DNA of 64,000 bases from NCBI RefSeq assembly GCF_038405225.1, contig NZ_CP151657.1, positions 1 to 64,000 on the forward strand, read 5' to 3'. Every line of letters begins with the position of its first letter. Within the stretch, counting starts at the first letter, position 1. The position numbers and the translations under genes are program-made. The notes beneath the pieces were generated by a model. That model saw only the letters and a program-made list of their open reading frames with translations. It searched no databases and was not told where the DNA came from. This document shows positions 35,229 to 44,337 of this stretch, one piece after another. The DNA is from Arthrobacter citreus. GTDB lineage: Bacteria > Actinomycetota > Actinomycetes > Actinomycetales > Micrococcaceae.

Positions 35229-35234
35229 ACCTTG
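35229..35234. other. attR crossover core
   Basis: ACCTTG joins element sequence ending GACACGGGG on the left to pilin codons GCTGCCGTGGCG (Ala-Ala-Val-Ala) on the right. The native integrase stop lies 58 bp inside, at 35169-35171. Confidence 0.85.
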
Positions 35235-35336
35235 GCTGCCGTGGCGTTTGCTGCCCTGTTGGTTGCCGTGCTGGGCAGCGGCGAGGTGCGGTCACTGCTG
35301 ATGGGACTGATCCGCAGCGCCCTCACGCTGGGCTAG
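35235..35336 (+). pseudogene. DUF4244 Tad pilin-like gene, 3' part
   Basis: This piece encodes AAVAFAALLVAVLGSGEV and then RSLLMGLIRSALTLG before a TAG, i.e. the hydrophobic helix and C-terminus of the pilin begun at 27521. It has no start of its own. The stop is 3 bp before the tadE ATG, as expected for the original operon. Confidence 0.9.
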
Positions 35337-35339
35337 CGG

Positions 35340-35702
35340 ATGGTTCGGAAGTACCCGGACGGCCGGTCCTCGCGCGGCGCTGTTACCGCTGAACTCGCGG
35401 TGGGATTGCCGGCCGTGGCTGTGCTTTTGGCCGCGGTGCTCACCGGCGTGGCCGCAGGAATCACCCAGCTTCGGGTGGAAGAAGGGGCTCGGGCGGCGGC
35501 ACGGGAGATCATGCGCGGAGACAGCACCGGGGCTGAGGCCGCCGCCCGGCGTATTGCCGGACCCGAAGCGCAAATATCGGTTTCGGCGGACGGAGACTGG
35601 CTGCGCGTGCAGGTTGACTCAGCTGTTGCCGCCCCGCTGCTGGACCGGCTGCCGCTGGTGCTCTCCGCCTCGGCGGCGGCCCTTCCGGAATCCCTGCCGT
35701 AG
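35340..35702 (+). CDS. tadE: TadE-family pilus protein
   Basis: The 120-residue product starts with a short basic region, then GAVTAELAVGLPAVAVLLAA, the TadE/pseudopilin helix with the conserved Glu, followed by a small extracytoplasmic domain. TadE proteins are minor pilins processed like Flp. Position after the split pilin and before the next TadG-like gene matches actinobacterial Tad loci (Rv3655c-like). Confidence 0.85.
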   Translation: MVRKYPDGRSSRGAVTAELAVGLPAVAVLLAAVLTGVAAGITQLRVEEGARAAAREIMRGDSTGAEAAARRIAGPEAQISVSADGDWLRVQVDSAVAAPLLDRLPLVLSASAAALPESLP

Positions 35703-35751
35703 GGGAGGGCGCCATGAGTCGGTGGGTGCGAGTGAGGAAGGGAGAGATGCA

Positions 35752-36159
35752 GTGAGGTCGCGTGGGCGGGGAAAGGGATCATGTGGGACAGGAACGCGAC
35801 TGCGGGGGAGGAGAGAACCCGGTGAGCGCGGATCGGGCACGGTCCTGGTCCTGGGATTGGGACTGCTGCTGCTGATCCTCTTGGGAGCGGTGCTGCTGTT
35901 GCTGCAGTCGGCGGTGGCGGCCGAAAGGTCCGCCACCGCGGCAGATCTTTCCGCGCTGGCGGCTGCTGACACCGTCCGGGGCCTCCGTTCGGGTGACCCC
36001 TGTGCGGTGGCGGGGGAGGTCGCGGCACGCAACGGCGCGGCTTTGACCGGTTGCGCGGTCAACACCGCTGATCAGAGCGTCCTGGTGGGCACCGAGGTGG
36101 GGCTTCGTCTGCTGCCGTGGCCCGCAACGGGGCAAGCCCGGGCGGGACCGCCACCGTGA
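35752..36159 (+). CDS. TadG/Rv3654c-like pilus-associated protein
   Basis: 135 residues. A basic, Arg/Gly-rich N-terminus leads to GSGTVLVLGLGLLLLILLGA, a single helix of the TadG type, then LQSAVAAERSATAADLSALA and a two-cysteine domain (DPCAVAGE, LTGCAV). I chose GTG 35752 with AGGAAGGGAGAG upstream. It is the last gene of the Tad operon and converges on the helicase gene. Confidence 0.78.
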   Translation: MRSRGRGKGSCGTGTRLRGRREPGERGSGTVLVLGLGLLLLILLGAVLLLLQSAVAAERSATAADLSALAAADTVRGLRSGDPCAVAGEVAARNGAALTGCAVNTADQSVLVGTEVGLRLLPWPATGQARAGPPP

Positions 36160-36216
36160 ACGGTTCTGCCGCCGGTAATGGCGGGATGGTCCGGCGAGAT
36201 GGACGGGCGATCCGGT

Positions 36217-38658
36217 CTACCCGGCGGCGGGCCCGGTCTGACCGGCGGCAGGCCCGGTAGTCCGCAAGGCTCCAACTGGCGCTGCTGCTGACGCTGAGGC
36301 TGACGCTGATGCTGACGCCGCTGCCGGATCAGCATCCCGGCCGCGGGCGGAGTCCAGCAGCACCTGCAGCAGTGTCACGGCCCCGGCCTTGGACAGCGGA
36401 TTGTTCTTGTTGCCGCACTTGGGGGACTGCACACAGGACGGGCAGCCGCGCTCGCATTCACAGGCGCGGATGGCATCCCGGGTAGCGGTCAGCCACAGTT
36501 CGGCGGCCTCGTAGGCGCGCTCGGCGAATCCGGCTCCGCCGGGGTGGCCGTCGTACACAAAAATGGTCGGCTTCTCGGTGTCGGCGTGCAGTGCCGTGGA
36601 CACTCCGCCGATGTCCCAGCGGTCGGAGGTGGCGATCAGCGGGAGCATTCCGATAGACGCGTGTTCGGCGGCATGCAGCGCACCGGGGAAATCGGCGGGG
36701 ATCAAACCCGCATCGGTGAGCAGATGCTCACCGATGACAAACCACACGGCCTTGGTGAACAGCTCCTTGGCCTCCAGCTCCAGCGGCTCCTCGCCCAGGA
36801 TCTCGTTCGAAATCAGGGCCTTGCGCTGGAAGGAGACCACCTGTGTGGTGACCTTGACGGTGCCGAAGCAGACCTGGATTTCACCCCAGTGCGTTGTCCG
36901 CTCCGTCTCCATGACCTCAATTTGGGTGATGTCGCGGGCCTGGGTGTAAAACTCGGGGTTGCCGCGGGTCACCATGGCGCAGTGGTCCGCCTCATTGAGC
37001 TCATCCACCATGAACGTCTGTCCCTGGTGGACATAGACCGCTCCGGTATGGGCCTGGTATTGGCTTTGCGGGGCATCCATGGTGCCCAGCAGCATGCCGG
37101 TGTCGGATTCCACAATGTTGATGGGTCCGCCGCCGGCGGCACGCAGGTTCACCATGGCAGCGGCGCTCTCGGAGTGGGTCCAAAACCAGCCCGATGGGCG
37201 GCGGCGCAGATAGCCCTGTTCCACCAGCTGGTCCAGCAGCCCGGCGGCGGTGGGTCCGAACAACTCCCGCTCATCCGGGGTCAGCGGTATTTCCGCCGCC
37301 GCGGCGCACAGGTGCGGGCCCAGGACATAGGGATTGGACGGGTCAAAGACGGTGGCTTCCACGGAAATATCGAAGATCGCCTCCGGATGGTGCACCAGAT
37401 AGGTGTCCAGCGGATCGTCACTGGCCACAAACGCGGCCAGCGCGTCCTGCCCGGAACGGCCGGCCCGGCCAATCTGCTGGAACAGGGACGCACGGGTGCC
37501 CGGCCAACCGGCCACCAGCACGGCGTCGAGCCCGGAAATGTCAATCCCCAGTTCCAGGGCTGAGGTGCTGGAAATCCCCAGGAGTTCACCGCTGCGCAGC
37601 CGACGCTCCAGCTCGCGCCGTTCCTCCGGCAGGTAGCCGGACCGGTACGCGGCCACCCGGTCCGGCAGTGACGGATGCACCTCGTCCAGGAGCCGGCGGG
37701 TGATGGAGGCTATGGTTTCGGCGCCGCGCCGGGACTTGATAAAGGCAATGGTGCGGACCTGCGCGGACACCAGGTTAGCCAGCAAATCCGATGTTTCGGC
37801 AATCACCGTCCGGCGGGAGCGGGCACCGTTTTCACCTTTCATGTCGGTCAGCTGCGGTTCCCACAGCGCCACCGTGGTGGCACCGTGCGGGGAGGCATCG
37901 CGGGTCACCGCGGTCACCTCGCCACCGATGAGCCGGCCGAAGGACTGCGCCGGATCAGCGGAGGTGGCCGAAGCACCGATGAACACCGGGTTGGCCCCGT
38001 AGTAGCGGCAGATCCGCCGCAGCCGGCGCATCAGGTTTGCGACGTTGGAACCGAACACGCCGCGGTAGCTGTGGGCCTCGTCGATGATGACGTACTTGAG
38101 CCGGCGGAAGAACCTCGCCCACCAGGCATGGTTGGGCAGCACGCCAAAGTGCAGCATGTCGGGATTGGCCAGCACCAGGTTGGCGTGGTCCCGGATCCAG
38201 CGCCGGGCACCCGGGTCCGTGTCGCCGTCGTACGTTTCGGCACGCACGGTGGGCAGCTTCAGGGCGTTGACGGCGGAAAGCTGGTCCGCAGCCAGGGCCT
38301 TAGTGGGCGCCAGATACAGGGCCACCGATCCGGTTGGCTCCAGGGTGACCCGGTCATCCAGTGCGGTGCGGTGAATCTCATCCAGGACCGGCAGCAGATA
38401 GGCCAGCGACTTACCGGACGCGGTGCCGGTGGAAATGATCGTGTGGTTCCCGGCGTGGGCGGACTGCGCCGCTTCAATCTGGTGGCGCCACGGCTCATGC
38501 ACGCCCACCTGGGAATAGGCGGCCACGACGTCGGGATGAGCCCAGTCCGGCCACGGCACCGGAACAGCCGTGCGGGCGGGTATTTCGTGCACATGGACCA
38601 GCTGTTCCGGGTCGGCACCGGAGCCGAGCAGGGGGATCAGGGAATCATGTAAGGCCAC
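36217..38658 (-). CDS. DEAD/DEAH helicase with DUF1998 domain (MrfA/Rv3649-like)
   Basis: An 813-residue superfamily 2 helicase. Motif I is TGTASGKSLAY, motif II IIDEAHSYRG, motif III GASATS and motif VI QQIGRAGRSGQ. The C-terminal DUF1998/MZB region carries the zinc-type cluster CECERGCPSCVQSPKCGNKN. MrfA of Bacillus repairs mitomycin C adducts, and this family is its actinobacterial counterpart. I chose GTG 38658 (GGGAGA eight bases before) over GTG 38703, which lacks a ribosome site. The last 45 residues are Ala/Ser/Gly low-complexity. It lies beside the Tad locus as in mycobacteria. Confidence 0.9.
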   Translation of the reverse strand: MALHDSLIPLLGSGADPEQLVHVHEIPARTAVPVPWPDWAHPDVVAAYSQVGVHEPWRHQIEAAQSAHAGNHTIISTGTASGKSLAYLLPVLDEIHRTALDDRVTLEPTGSVALYLAPTKALAADQLSAVNALKLPTVRAETYDGDTDPGARRWIRDHANLVLANPDMLHFGVLPNHAWWARFFRRLKYVIIDEAHSYRGVFGSNVANLMRRLRRICRYYGANPVFIGASATSADPAQSFGRLIGGEVTAVTRDASPHGATTVALWEPQLTDMKGENGARSRRTVIAETSDLLANLVSAQVRTIAFIKSRRGAETIASITRRLLDEVHPSLPDRVAAYRSGYLPEERRELERRLRSGELLGISSTSALELGIDISGLDAVLVAGWPGTRASLFQQIGRAGRSGQDALAAFVASDDPLDTYLVHHPEAIFDISVEATVFDPSNPYVLGPHLCAAAAEIPLTPDERELFGPTAAGLLDQLVEQGYLRRRPSGWFWTHSESAAAMVNLRAAGGGPINIVESDTGMLLGTMDAPQSQYQAHTGAVYVHQGQTFMVDELNEADHCAMVTRGNPEFYTQARDITQIEVMETERTTHWGEIQVCFGTVKVTTQVVSFQRKALISNEILGEEPLELEAKELFTKAVWFVIGEHLLTDAGLIPADFPGALHAAEHASIGMLPLIATSDRWDIGGVSTALHADTEKPTIFVYDGHPGGAGFAERAYEAAELWLTATRDAIRACECERGCPSCVQSPKCGNKNNPLSKAGAVTLLQVLLDSARGRDADPAAASASASASASAAAPVGALRTTGPAAGQTGPAAG

Positions 38659-38772
38659 TTTGTCATTCTCCCACCGGAGGCCGGGACCGCTGCCGTTAAA
38701 CACGGCTGCTCAGCCGCAGGCTGAAACTGCGGATTCTTCCCGCCGGCAGGGATGCCCTGTTGGACGAAACGC

Positions 38773-39423
38773 TTACAGCCTCGGCTCGAACATCACCACG
38801 CTGGCCAGGTTTTCCCAGCCCAGATACCGGTACAGTTCCAGGCCTTCGGCGGTGGTCACCAGCAGGCCGGCGTCGACGTCGTGCTCCAGGGCCAGCGCAG
38901 TCAGGGCGCGCATGACATAACTGCCCAGCCCGCGGCGGCGGAACCCGGGTTCGGTGATGATGCGGTCATAAACCGCGAGGTCGTCCACCACAGCAACGCT
39001 GCCGCGGGCCGCCGGCTCGCCGTTGGACGTGACCAGGACGGTGCCGATCTTGTCACCGCGGATCGTTTCGGCTTCGAAACCGTCAAGCGGGACCGGATCT
39101 TCGATGTCCTGGCCGTTCATGTCCAGGGACATGAACACCTCATCCGCGGAGCGCACGTTTAATCCGTGCACCAGGGCGGCACCGTGGATCTCGTTCGTGC
39201 GGCTGGTGACGATGGTGAACAGACGCTCCGGACTCTTGCGCGCTGAGGAAGCGAGCGCCGCGAACTCATCGTGGGAGGGTTCCAGCGCAAAGTACTCCCA
39301 GTCATTGGTCCTGTCATGCAGGAACGCGGAGGGGAAGCGGCCCTCCCGGCGTGTCTGGTAACCGCGGGCCTGGGCCCAGCCGGTCACCCAGGCCTCGAGC
39401 AAATCGTCGTTCAGCACTCTCAT
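38773..39423 (-). CDS. GNAT family N-acetyltransferase
   Basis: The 216-residue protein ends in a GNAT domain with the acetyl-CoA loop FRRRGLGSYVMRAL, followed by LLVTTAEGLELYRYLGWENLASVVMFEP, the usual last strand. The N-terminal 110 residues are not recognisable. Substrate unknown. It stands alone between the helicase and the divergent trhO gene. Confidence 0.82.
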   Translation of the reverse strand: MRVLNDDLLEAWVTGWAQARGYQTRREGRFPSAFLHDRTNDWEYFALEPSHDEFAALASSARKSPERLFTIVTSRTNEIHGAALVHGLNVRSADEVFMSLDMNGQDIEDPVPLDGFEAETIRGDKIGTVLVTSNGEPAARGSVAVVDDLAVYDRIITEPGFRRRGLGSYVMRALTALALEHDVDAGLLVTTAEGLELYRYLGWENLASVVMFEPRL

Positions 39424-39505
39424 GAATGAACACTAACGGGGGAGGCAGGGGAACGGTACGGGTGCTGATGAAATACAGTGTCCCGCCGCGGTCTACCCTT
39501 GATGT

Positions 39506-40399
39506 GTGTCTTTGAATCGAATTGTTTTGTATTACGCGTTCACGCCCCTGCCGGATCCGGAGGCGGTGCGCCTGTGGCAGCGCGCCCTCTGCGAAAAACT
39601 CGGGCTCCGCGGGCGGATCCTGATTTCCCCCGACGGCATTAACGGAACCGTCGGCGGCCCCCTGGATGCCATCAAGGCGTATGTGAAGGCGACCCGGGAG
39701 TACCCGGCCTTCAAGAAGATGGACATCAAATACTCCGACGGCGGTGCCGAGGACTTCCCGCGCCTGAGCATCAAGGTGCGCGAGGAGATTGTGAGCTTCG
39801 GCGCTCCCGGCGAATTAAAGGTCGACGACGGCGGCGTGGTGGGCGGCGGCACGCACCTGCGGCCGGAGCAGCTGCATGAGCTGGTCGAGGAAAAGAAGGC
39901 CGGCGGTGAGGAAGTGGTCTTCTTCGACGGACGCAACGCCTTTGAGGCCCAGATTGGCCGGTTCAAGGGAGCCGTGGTGCCCGATGTGGCCACCACGCAT
40001 GACTTCATCGCCGAACTGGACTCGGGCAAGTACGACGATCTCAAGGACAAGCCCGTGGTCACCTACTGCACCGGCGGGATCCGCTGCGAAGTGCTTTCCT
40101 CGCTGATGGTCAACCGCGGCTTCAAAGAGGTTTACCAGATGCAGGGCGGCATTGTCCGCTACGGCGAGACCTACGGCGACAAGGGACTGTGGGAGGGCTC
40201 GCTGTACGTGTTCGACAAGCGAATGCATACGGAGTTCACCGACGAGGCCGTCACGATTGGAACCTGCGTGCGCTGCGAGGCGCCCACGAGCAAGTTCGAG
40301 AACTGCTCCAACCCGTCCTGCCGGAAGCTGACCCTGTACTGCGCCGACTGCTCCTCGGATCCGAAAACCCTGCGCTGCCCGGACGGCTGCACGGAGTAG
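39506..40399 (+). CDS. trhO: tRNA uridine(34) hydroxylase TrhO (YceA), rhodanese-type
   Basis: The 297-residue protein has the N-terminal UPF0176 domain ([27 protein letters not shown]), a rhodanese domain with the catalytic cysteine loop YCTGGIRCE, and a C-terminal cysteine-rich zinc-like tail ([28 protein letters not shown]). TrhO makes 5-hydroxyuridine at the wobble position of tRNA from prephenate-independent oxygen chemistry. GTG start at 39506. Confidence 0.93.
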   Translation: MSLNRIVLYYAFTPLPDPEAVRLWQRALCEKLGLRGRILISPDGINGTVGGPLDAIKAYVKATREYPAFKKMDIKYSDGGAEDFPRLSIKVREEIVSFGAPGELKVDDGGVVGGGTHLRPEQLHELVEEKKAGGEEVVFFDGRNAFEAQIGRFKGAVVPDVATTHDFIAELDSGKYDDLKDKPVVTYCTGGIRCEVLSSLMVNRGFKEVYQMQGGIVRYGETYGDKGLWEGSLYVFDKRMHTEFTDEAVTIGTCVRCEAPTSKFENCSNPSCRKLTLYCADCSSDPKTLRCPDGCTE

Positions 40400-40493
40400 G
40401 TAAAGGCGGGCAGCCTGCGGGGTTGCCCTGCCCTGTAGCATGCGTCACAGCACCGGACACCGACGTCCGGGGCAGGAGCGCAGGGGGCAGACC

Positions 40494-42353
40494 ATGACGC
40501 AGGAGTACGCAGACACCACCGATACCAGGACAGCAGCGGACAGCACCGCAAGCAACAGCACCGCCACAGACAAACCCGCGGCGGATGAAACTTCAGCCGG
40601 CACAACAGCCGGCGCACCAGGCGCCCAAGTAGCGCCGGACGTCATCGATCACTGGGACCGCATCGTTGACGTCCTGGTGGTCGGCACCGGCGCCGCAGCC
40701 CTGACCGCTGCCATTACGGCGGCCGGGCAGGAGCAGGACGTCCTCCTGGTGGAAAGCACCGATGTCTGGGGAGGCACCACCTCCGTCTCCGGCGGCGGGC
40801 TGTGGATGCCCAACAATCCCCTCATGGCCAAGGCCGGGGTGCCGGACAGCACCGAAAAGGCCCTGACCTACATGGAAACGGTGATTGCCGACGTCGGCCC
40901 CGTATCCTCCCGCGAACGCAAGCTCGCCTTCCTGAACGCCATCCCCGAGGTCGTGACACTGCTGGGCTCACTGGGCGTACAGTGGATGCGGTCCAAGGAC
41001 TACCCCGACTACTACCCGGACAAGCCCGGCGGCATGATCGGCCGGTCGCTGGAGGTCAAAGCCTTCGACACCAAGGAACTGGGCACCTGGTTCAAGTCCT
41101 CCCGCGCCGCAAAGTCGGGGATCCCCGTGCCCCTGGCAACCGATGACGTCTGGGAATTGTCCCGCGCCTGGTCCACCCCGAGCGGCTTCATCCGCGGGGC
41201 CCGCTTTGTCTTCCGCACCCTCGGCGGCTTCGCCCGGGGCAAGCGGCTGTACGGGCTGGGAGGCGCCCTCTCCTCCTCGCTGATGCACATTGTGCGCCAG
41301 CAGCAGACACCGGTGTGGCTGTCCTCCCCACTGGTGGACCTGATCCAGGACGACGACGGCGCGGTGGTGGGCGCCGTCGTCGTCCACCGCGGGCGCAGGG
41401 TGCGGATCCGGACCCGCAAAGGCGTGGTGCTGGGGGCCGGCGGGTTTGCCCGGAATGCGAAGTGGCGCAAGAAGTATCACGGGCTGGACCAGGAATACTC
41501 CTCGGCCCCGGAAGGAGACCAGGGGGACGTCATTGATCTGGTGGCTCAGCGCGGGGGAGCCCTGGCTCTGATGGACGACGCGTGGTGGGGGCCGTCCACG
41601 GTGGCGCCCGGCGGCGGCGTGGCCTTCTCGCTGGCCGAACGCTCCATGCCCCACTCGCTGGTGGTCGATTCCTCCGGCGAGCGGTATCTGAACGAGTCCG
41701 AGTCCTACGTGGACTTTGGGCACCACATGCTCGAGCGCGACAAAACGGTACCGGCCAACCCGTCCTGGCTGGTCATGGAGGCACGGCACCGTCGCCGCTA
41801 CCTGTTCTCGGCCATCATGGTGGGGCGAAAGAAATGGGCTGCCGAAGGACTGCTGCTGCAGGCCGGCACCGTGGCCGAACTGGCCGAAAAGATGGGTGTT
41901 CCCGCGGCCGGCCTGGTCGCCACTGTGCAGCGGTTCAACGGCTTTGCCCGCACCGGCGTGGACACGGACTTCGGCCGCGGCAACACCGCCTATGACAACT
42001 ACTACGGCGATCCGGGCGTGAAACCGAACCCCAACCTCGGCGCCCTCGAGAAGGGGCCGTTTACTGCGGTGCGGCTGTATCCCGGGGACCTGGGCACCAA
42101 GGGCGGGCTGGTGACGGACGCGGAGGCCCGGGTGCTGCGCGAGGACGGATCGGTGATGGAGGGCCTGTACGCCGCCGGCAACACCACGGCTTCGGTGATG
42201 GGCCGGACCTACCCCGGTGCCGGCGCCACCATTGCTCCGGCCGTGGTGTTTGGGTATCTGGGGGCCCTTCACGCCGCGGGACGGAACGCCGGTTCGGGGG
42301 CCGGGCAGGAGGCCCGGCGGACGGCCCGGCCGATGAGCGCGGAAACAGCCTAG
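40494..42353 (+). CDS. FAD-dependent oxidoreductase, 3-ketosteroid delta1-dehydrogenase-like
   Basis: A 619-residue flavoprotein with the FAD dinucleotide motif VLVVGTGAAALTAAITAAG after a Thr/Ser/Ala-rich leader of about 60 residues. VESTDVWGGTTSVSGGGLWMP and the C-terminal GLYAAGNTTASVMGRTYPGAGATIAPAVVFGY are typical of KstD and related ketosteroid dehydrogenases. AGGGGG six bases before ATG 40494 decides the start. No other steroid genes are nearby, so the true substrate may be a different enone. Confidence 0.85.
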   Translation: MTQEYADTTDTRTAADSTASNSTATDKPAADETSAGTTAGAPGAQVAPDVIDHWDRIVDVLVVGTGAAALTAAITAAGQEQDVLLVESTDVWGGTTSVSGGGLWMPNNPLMAKAGVPDSTEKALTYMETVIADVGPVSSRERKLAFLNAIPEVVTLLGSLGVQWMRSKDYPDYYPDKPGGMIGRSLEVKAFDTKELGTWFKSSRAAKSGIPVPLATDDVWELSRAWSTPSGFIRGARFVFRTLGGFARGKRLYGLGGALSSSLMHIVRQQQTPVWLSSPLVDLIQDDDGAVVGAVVVHRGRRVRIRTRKGVVLGAGGFARNAKWRKKYHGLDQEYSSAPEGDQGDVIDLVAQRGGALALMDDAWWGPSTVAPGGGVAFSLAERSMPHSLVVDSSGERYLNESESYVDFGHHMLERDKTVPANPSWLVMEARHRRRYLFSAIMVGRKKWAAEGLLLQAGTVAELAEKMGVPAAGLVATVQRFNGFARTGVDTDFGRGNTAYDNYYGDPGVKPNPNLGALEKGPFTAVRLYPGDLGTKGGLVTDAEARVLREDGSVMEGLYAAGNTTASVMGRTYPGAGATIAPAVVFGYLGALHAAGRNAGSGAGQEARRTARPMSAETA

Positions 42354-42424
42354 GAGCGGGGTGCGCCGGACGGCACGGGCGGCACCGGAACGGACGCCGC
42401 CACCGCCAGCCATAAACTGGAGCG

Positions 42425-44164
42425 GTGACTGATTTCGCCGGTGTTCCCGATGCACCCCAGAGTTCCGACCTTCCGCTGCTCGAGGCCCTCGCCTCGGATC
42501 TTTCCGACGCCCGCTACACGGTGGACGGCGTAGCCGACTTCCTGGGGGAGTCCGCCGCAGCCGCACTGGGCCGCGACCAGCTGGTCCCGGCGCTCCTGCG
42601 CTGCCGCGGCGAGGCGCAGCAGGAGAACCCGGCCACGGTCAGCGTCATGATCCTGCTGTGGCTCGTGGGCGAGGATCTGGGCCGCGATCTGCTGGACGCA
42701 GCCTTTCCCCGGACCCGGACCGAGGGACTGCTGGCGCTCGGACTGCTGGAACCGGCAGCAGCGGCACCGGCAGGGGAAACCGGACAGGGTGCGGCGGCAG
42801 CGAGCTTCCGTGCGTCGGTTGACCTGCGGCCCTACGGGATTGCCGAACCTGAAACGGCAGACGCTGAAACGGCAGAACCTGAAGCCGTCGAACCTGAAAC
42901 CGGCAACCTCTGGGTGGCCAGCGACCTCGGCGCCCATCAGCGTCCGGGCGTGCTGCGCCACGACCATGTGCTGGGGATTGGGCAGGCATCGCTGAGCCTG
43001 GCCCAGCTGACCGTCCGCCGGAACGTGGACCGCGCCCTGGATCTGGGGACCGGCTGCGGAATCCAGGCGTTCCACCTGCTTCGGCATGCCCGGCACGTCA
43101 CGGCCACGGACATTTCCGAGCGTGCGCTCGCCTTCACCCGCTTCAACCTGCTGCTTAATGCTCCGGCGCTGGATCTGGATCCGCAGCAGCTGCAGGACCG
43201 GGTGTCGCTGCGCAGAGGCAGCCTGCTGGAGCCTGTGGCCGGAGAAAAGTTCGATCTGGTGGTGTCCAACCCGCCGTTTGTCATTACTCCGCGCAACGCG
43301 GGAGAGGATCCCGAAGGCCGCTTTACCTACCGCGACGGCGGGATGGCCGGGGATGAGATTGTTGCCACCCTCGTGCGGTCCCTGCACCGGGTGCTGGTTC
43401 CGGGCGGAACGGCTCAGATGCTCGGTAACTGGGAGATCCAGGGTAGTGATGTTGCCGACACTGTGGAGTTGGACGTCAAGGGCGCAGAGACCGAAACCGA
43501 GGGTGGGGGATCACCGCGGTGGTCTTCGCGCATCGAGTCATGGCTGCCGCCGGAAACCGATGCCTGGGTCATCCAGCGTGAAGTTCTGGAACCTGCCGAG
43601 TACGCGGAAATGTGGCTGCGGGATGCCGCCGAAAACCGGGACCGGGCCGAGTATCTGTCCTCCTATGCCGCATACCTGGCCGATTTCGCCTCCCGCGCGG
43701 TGACTGCCGTCGGCTTCGGCTCCCTGTTCCTGCGGCGCCGGGCCACCCCTGACGCCGCACCGCTGCGCCGCTTCGAGGAGATCACGCACGCGCTGGAACA
43801 GCCCGTGGGACCGCACCTGGGCGCCGCCGTCGGGCGCTTTGACTGGCTGGCGGCGCATCCCTCGCTCCAGAACGAATTCCTGGAGGTGGCCGACGACGTC
43901 ACTGAGGAACGCCACGCGCGGCCGGGAGCGGAGCATCCGGGCGTGATCCTGCTGCGCCAGGGGGCCGGCCTTCGCCGCACCAACCTGATGAGCACGGAGC
44001 TGACCGGCTTTGTTTCCGCCAGCGACGGCGAACTGTCAGTGGGGCAGATCATCGGCGCCCTGGCGGCCCTGCTGGGGCGCACAGATCCGGAGTTTTCCAG
44101 CTCACTGGAAGCCGAGGTCCGGAACCTGGTGCTGGACGGATTCCTGATCCCCGCGTCCCGCTAA
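42425..44164 (+). CDS. Class I SAM-dependent methyltransferase (NPPF type)
   Basis: The 579-residue product has an N-terminal helical domain (DUF7059-like), an acidic repeat linker (AEPETADAETAEPEAVEPET), then a Rossmann methyltransferase with ALDLGTGCGIQAFHLLRHA and the VVSNPPFVITP motif. NPPF/Y enzymes methylate planar nitrogens such as glutamine amides or nucleobases, so an rRNA, tRNA or release-factor substrate is likely. The C-terminal 200 residues are specific to actinobacterial homologues. GTG start at 42425. Confidence 0.85.
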   Translation: MTDFAGVPDAPQSSDLPLLEALASDLSDARYTVDGVADFLGESAAAALGRDQLVPALLRCRGEAQQENPATVSVMILLWLVGEDLGRDLLDAAFPRTRTEGLLALGLLEPAAAAPAGETGQGAAAASFRASVDLRPYGIAEPETADAETAEPEAVEPETGNLWVASDLGAHQRPGVLRHDHVLGIGQASLSLAQLTVRRNVDRALDLGTGCGIQAFHLLRHARHVTATDISERALAFTRFNLLLNAPALDLDPQQLQDRVSLRRGSLLEPVAGEKFDLVVSNPPFVITPRNAGEDPEGRFTYRDGGMAGDEIVATLVRSLHRVLVPGGTAQMLGNWEIQGSDVADTVELDVKGAETETEGGGSPRWSSRIESWLPPETDAWVIQREVLEPAEYAEMWLRDAAENRDRAEYLSSYAAYLADFASRAVTAVGFGSLFLRRRATPDAAPLRRFEEITHALEQPVGPHLGAAVGRFDWLAAHPSLQNEFLEVADDVTEERHARPGAEHPGVILLRQGAGLRRTNLMSTELTGFVSASDGELSVGQIIGALAALLGRTDPEFSSSLEAEVRNLVLDGFLIPASR

Positions 44165-44177
44165 GGGCCGCACGGAA

Positions 44178-44198
44178 GCCTCCACTGTTTTGGGAGGC
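44178..44198. terminator. Possible weak terminator after the methyltransferase gene
   Basis: GCCTCC and GGAGGC form a 6-bp stem 13 bp after the stop. The T-run lies in the loop rather than after the stem, so it is doubtful. Confidence 0.3.
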
Positions 44199-44337
44199 GG
44201 GTCAGCAACTCCCATTCGCAGCAGTTACCCTAGTGCTGGGGCATCCCGCATACTGTCTGAGGATGAACCGGGCCAGGCACCAGAGCCTATGGCGCGGCCC
44301 CTTACCCTTTGAACCACCTTCGTTACGTAGGAGAACA

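Larger units (their letters stand above)
27824..35234. mobile_element. 7.4-kb integrative element inserted in the Tad pilin gene
   Basis: Identical 6-bp cores ACCTTG at 27824-27829 and 35229-35234 bound the element; 7,405 bp separate them. Deleting one core plus the interior restores the pilin frame exactly. Inside are a serine integrase, small coupled genes, a primase-polymerase/RepA helicase, a NUMOD3-like protein, an unknown helical protein and one opposing coiled-coil gene. The DNA is visibly more AT-rich than the flanks. There is no recognisable capsid, terminase, relaxase or FtsK-type transfer gene, so it looks like an integrative replicon or a satellite needing helper functions. Confidence 0.92.
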
